DNA of 13,765 nt from Thermodesulfobacteriales bacterium (lineage in GTDB: Bacteria; Desulfobacterota_D; UBA1144; Nemesobacterales; UBA2774), in NCBI GenBank assembly GCA_004525335.1, contig SPCL01000051.1, positions 1 through 13,765 of the forward strand. The letters run 5' to 3'. The position numbers and the translations under genes were made by a program. Under the pieces are notes generated by a model. That model saw nothing but the letters and a program-made list of their open reading frames with translations. It was not told the origin of the DNA and did not search any database. Positions 13,629 through 13,765 of this stretch are shown one piece after another (the first letter of the stretch is position 1; every line of letters starts with the position of its first letter).

Positions 13629-13765
13629 GGGGCTGTCCTAGATAACAGAGAAAGGTTATCATAACAGTCATACGAAAGAGCAGATTAAACAAGGATAAGC
13701 AGCAGCGTTTGATGGAGCACTTTATATCGGGTTCTACTGCAAGGTGTGCCGCGGAACTTGTGAGA
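13629..13765 (+). mobile_element. Left end of an IS1595-family (ISSod11-like) insertion sequence, cut by the window edge
   Basis: GGGGCTGTCCTAGATAACAG begins at 13629 and resembles the terminal inverted repeats of ISSod11-type IS1595 elements. It is followed after about 40 bases by the start of a matching transposase frame. IS1595 elements duplicate 8 bases, so the expected left target copy is TAATTTTT (13621-13628). A perfect six-base dyad, GATAAC (13641-13646) and GTTATC (13655-13660), lies just inside the end. The right end and the other target copy are outside the window. Confidence 0.72.
13670..13765 (+). CDS. IS1595-family transposase, N-terminal fragment, apparently starting at ATA
   Basis: The frame gives (I/M)RKSRLNKDKQQRLMEHF followed by SGSTARCAAELV, which I recognise as the N-terminus of ISSod11-type transposases (MRKSRL, then FxxGxTARxAAEL, the helix-turn-helix region). 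The DDE-type catalytic domain lies beyond the window. The codon where related proteins have ATG is ATA here. Between the in-frame TAA upstream and that point there is no ATG, GTG or TTG. The first normal starts inside the frame are TTG 13709 and ATG 13712, which would drop 13-14 residues of the DNA-binding region. Either translation starts at ATA or the copy is impaired. The call rests on family resemblance of 32 residues. Confidence 0.75.
   Translation, partial: MRKSRLNKDKQQRLMEHFISGSTARCAAELVR

Noticed and set aside
1..13765. Defence system, CRISPR array, biosynthetic cluster or prophage
   Set aside because: Every sizeable frame is explained by housekeeping or exported proteins. No spaced repeats, restriction, toxin-antitoxin or phage genes were seen; only the insertion sequence at the right edge is mobile.

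Overview
The window is a stretch of AT-rich bacterial chromosome carrying mostly housekeeping and metabolic genes. The gene set (type II citrate synthase, GAF-containing PTS enzyme I of the nitrogen type, FprA-like ferredoxin/NADP reductase, CTP synthase, exported TPR and DUF5329-like proteins) suggests a Gram-negative bacterium. The mix looks like a deep-branching, perhaps uncultivated, lineage near the former Deltaproteobacteria. That placement is a low-confidence inference from protein flavour only. Several genes lack a clear Shine-Dalgarno sequence, and non-ATG starts are used (GTG for citrate synthase, TTG for CTP synthase).

Layout. Positions 1-2881 hold four plus-strand genes with gaps of 46-64 bases: the 3' part of a short-chain dehydrogenase/reductase (SDR), an M42-family zinc aminopeptidase, an exported TPR protein, and a small acidic helical protein of unknown function. 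Positions 2893-7694 are a minus-strand block: ptsP (PTS enzyme I with a GAF domain), an M50-type membrane metalloprotease, then gltA. gltA converges on the small acidic gene, and a strong hairpin plus U-tract placed to terminate gltA lies inside the 3' part of that neighbour. A 266-base divergent intergenic region separates ptsP from the plus-strand fprA-like gene (7961-9367). fprA converges on a second minus-strand block, pyrG, then a DUF5329-like exported protein, then an RNase II/R-family exoribonuclease, which could be one transcript. The right edge (13629-13765) enters the left end of an IS1595-family insertion sequence (ISSod11-like), just upstream of the predicted pyrG promoter.

How the genes fit together. 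Citrate synthase feeds the TCA cycle. PtsP senses small molecules through GAF and phosphorylates a phosphocarrier from PEP, normally linking carbon and nitrogen status. FprA exchanges electrons between NADPH and ferredoxins. PyrG makes CTP, and the RNase recycles RNA to nucleotides. The proteases and exported proteins are general housekeeping or envelope functions. I see no defence system, CRISPR array, prophage, tRNA or rRNA.

Most worth a second look: the SDR apparently has His where the catalytic Tyr of YxxxK should be; the gltA terminator is embedded in a convergent coding sequence; the gltA upstream region is unusually rich in symmetric and repeated elements; and the IS transposase frame begins at ATA with no normal start codon. 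I did not find a convincing previously undescribed system. No gene-free stretch exceeds 300 bases.
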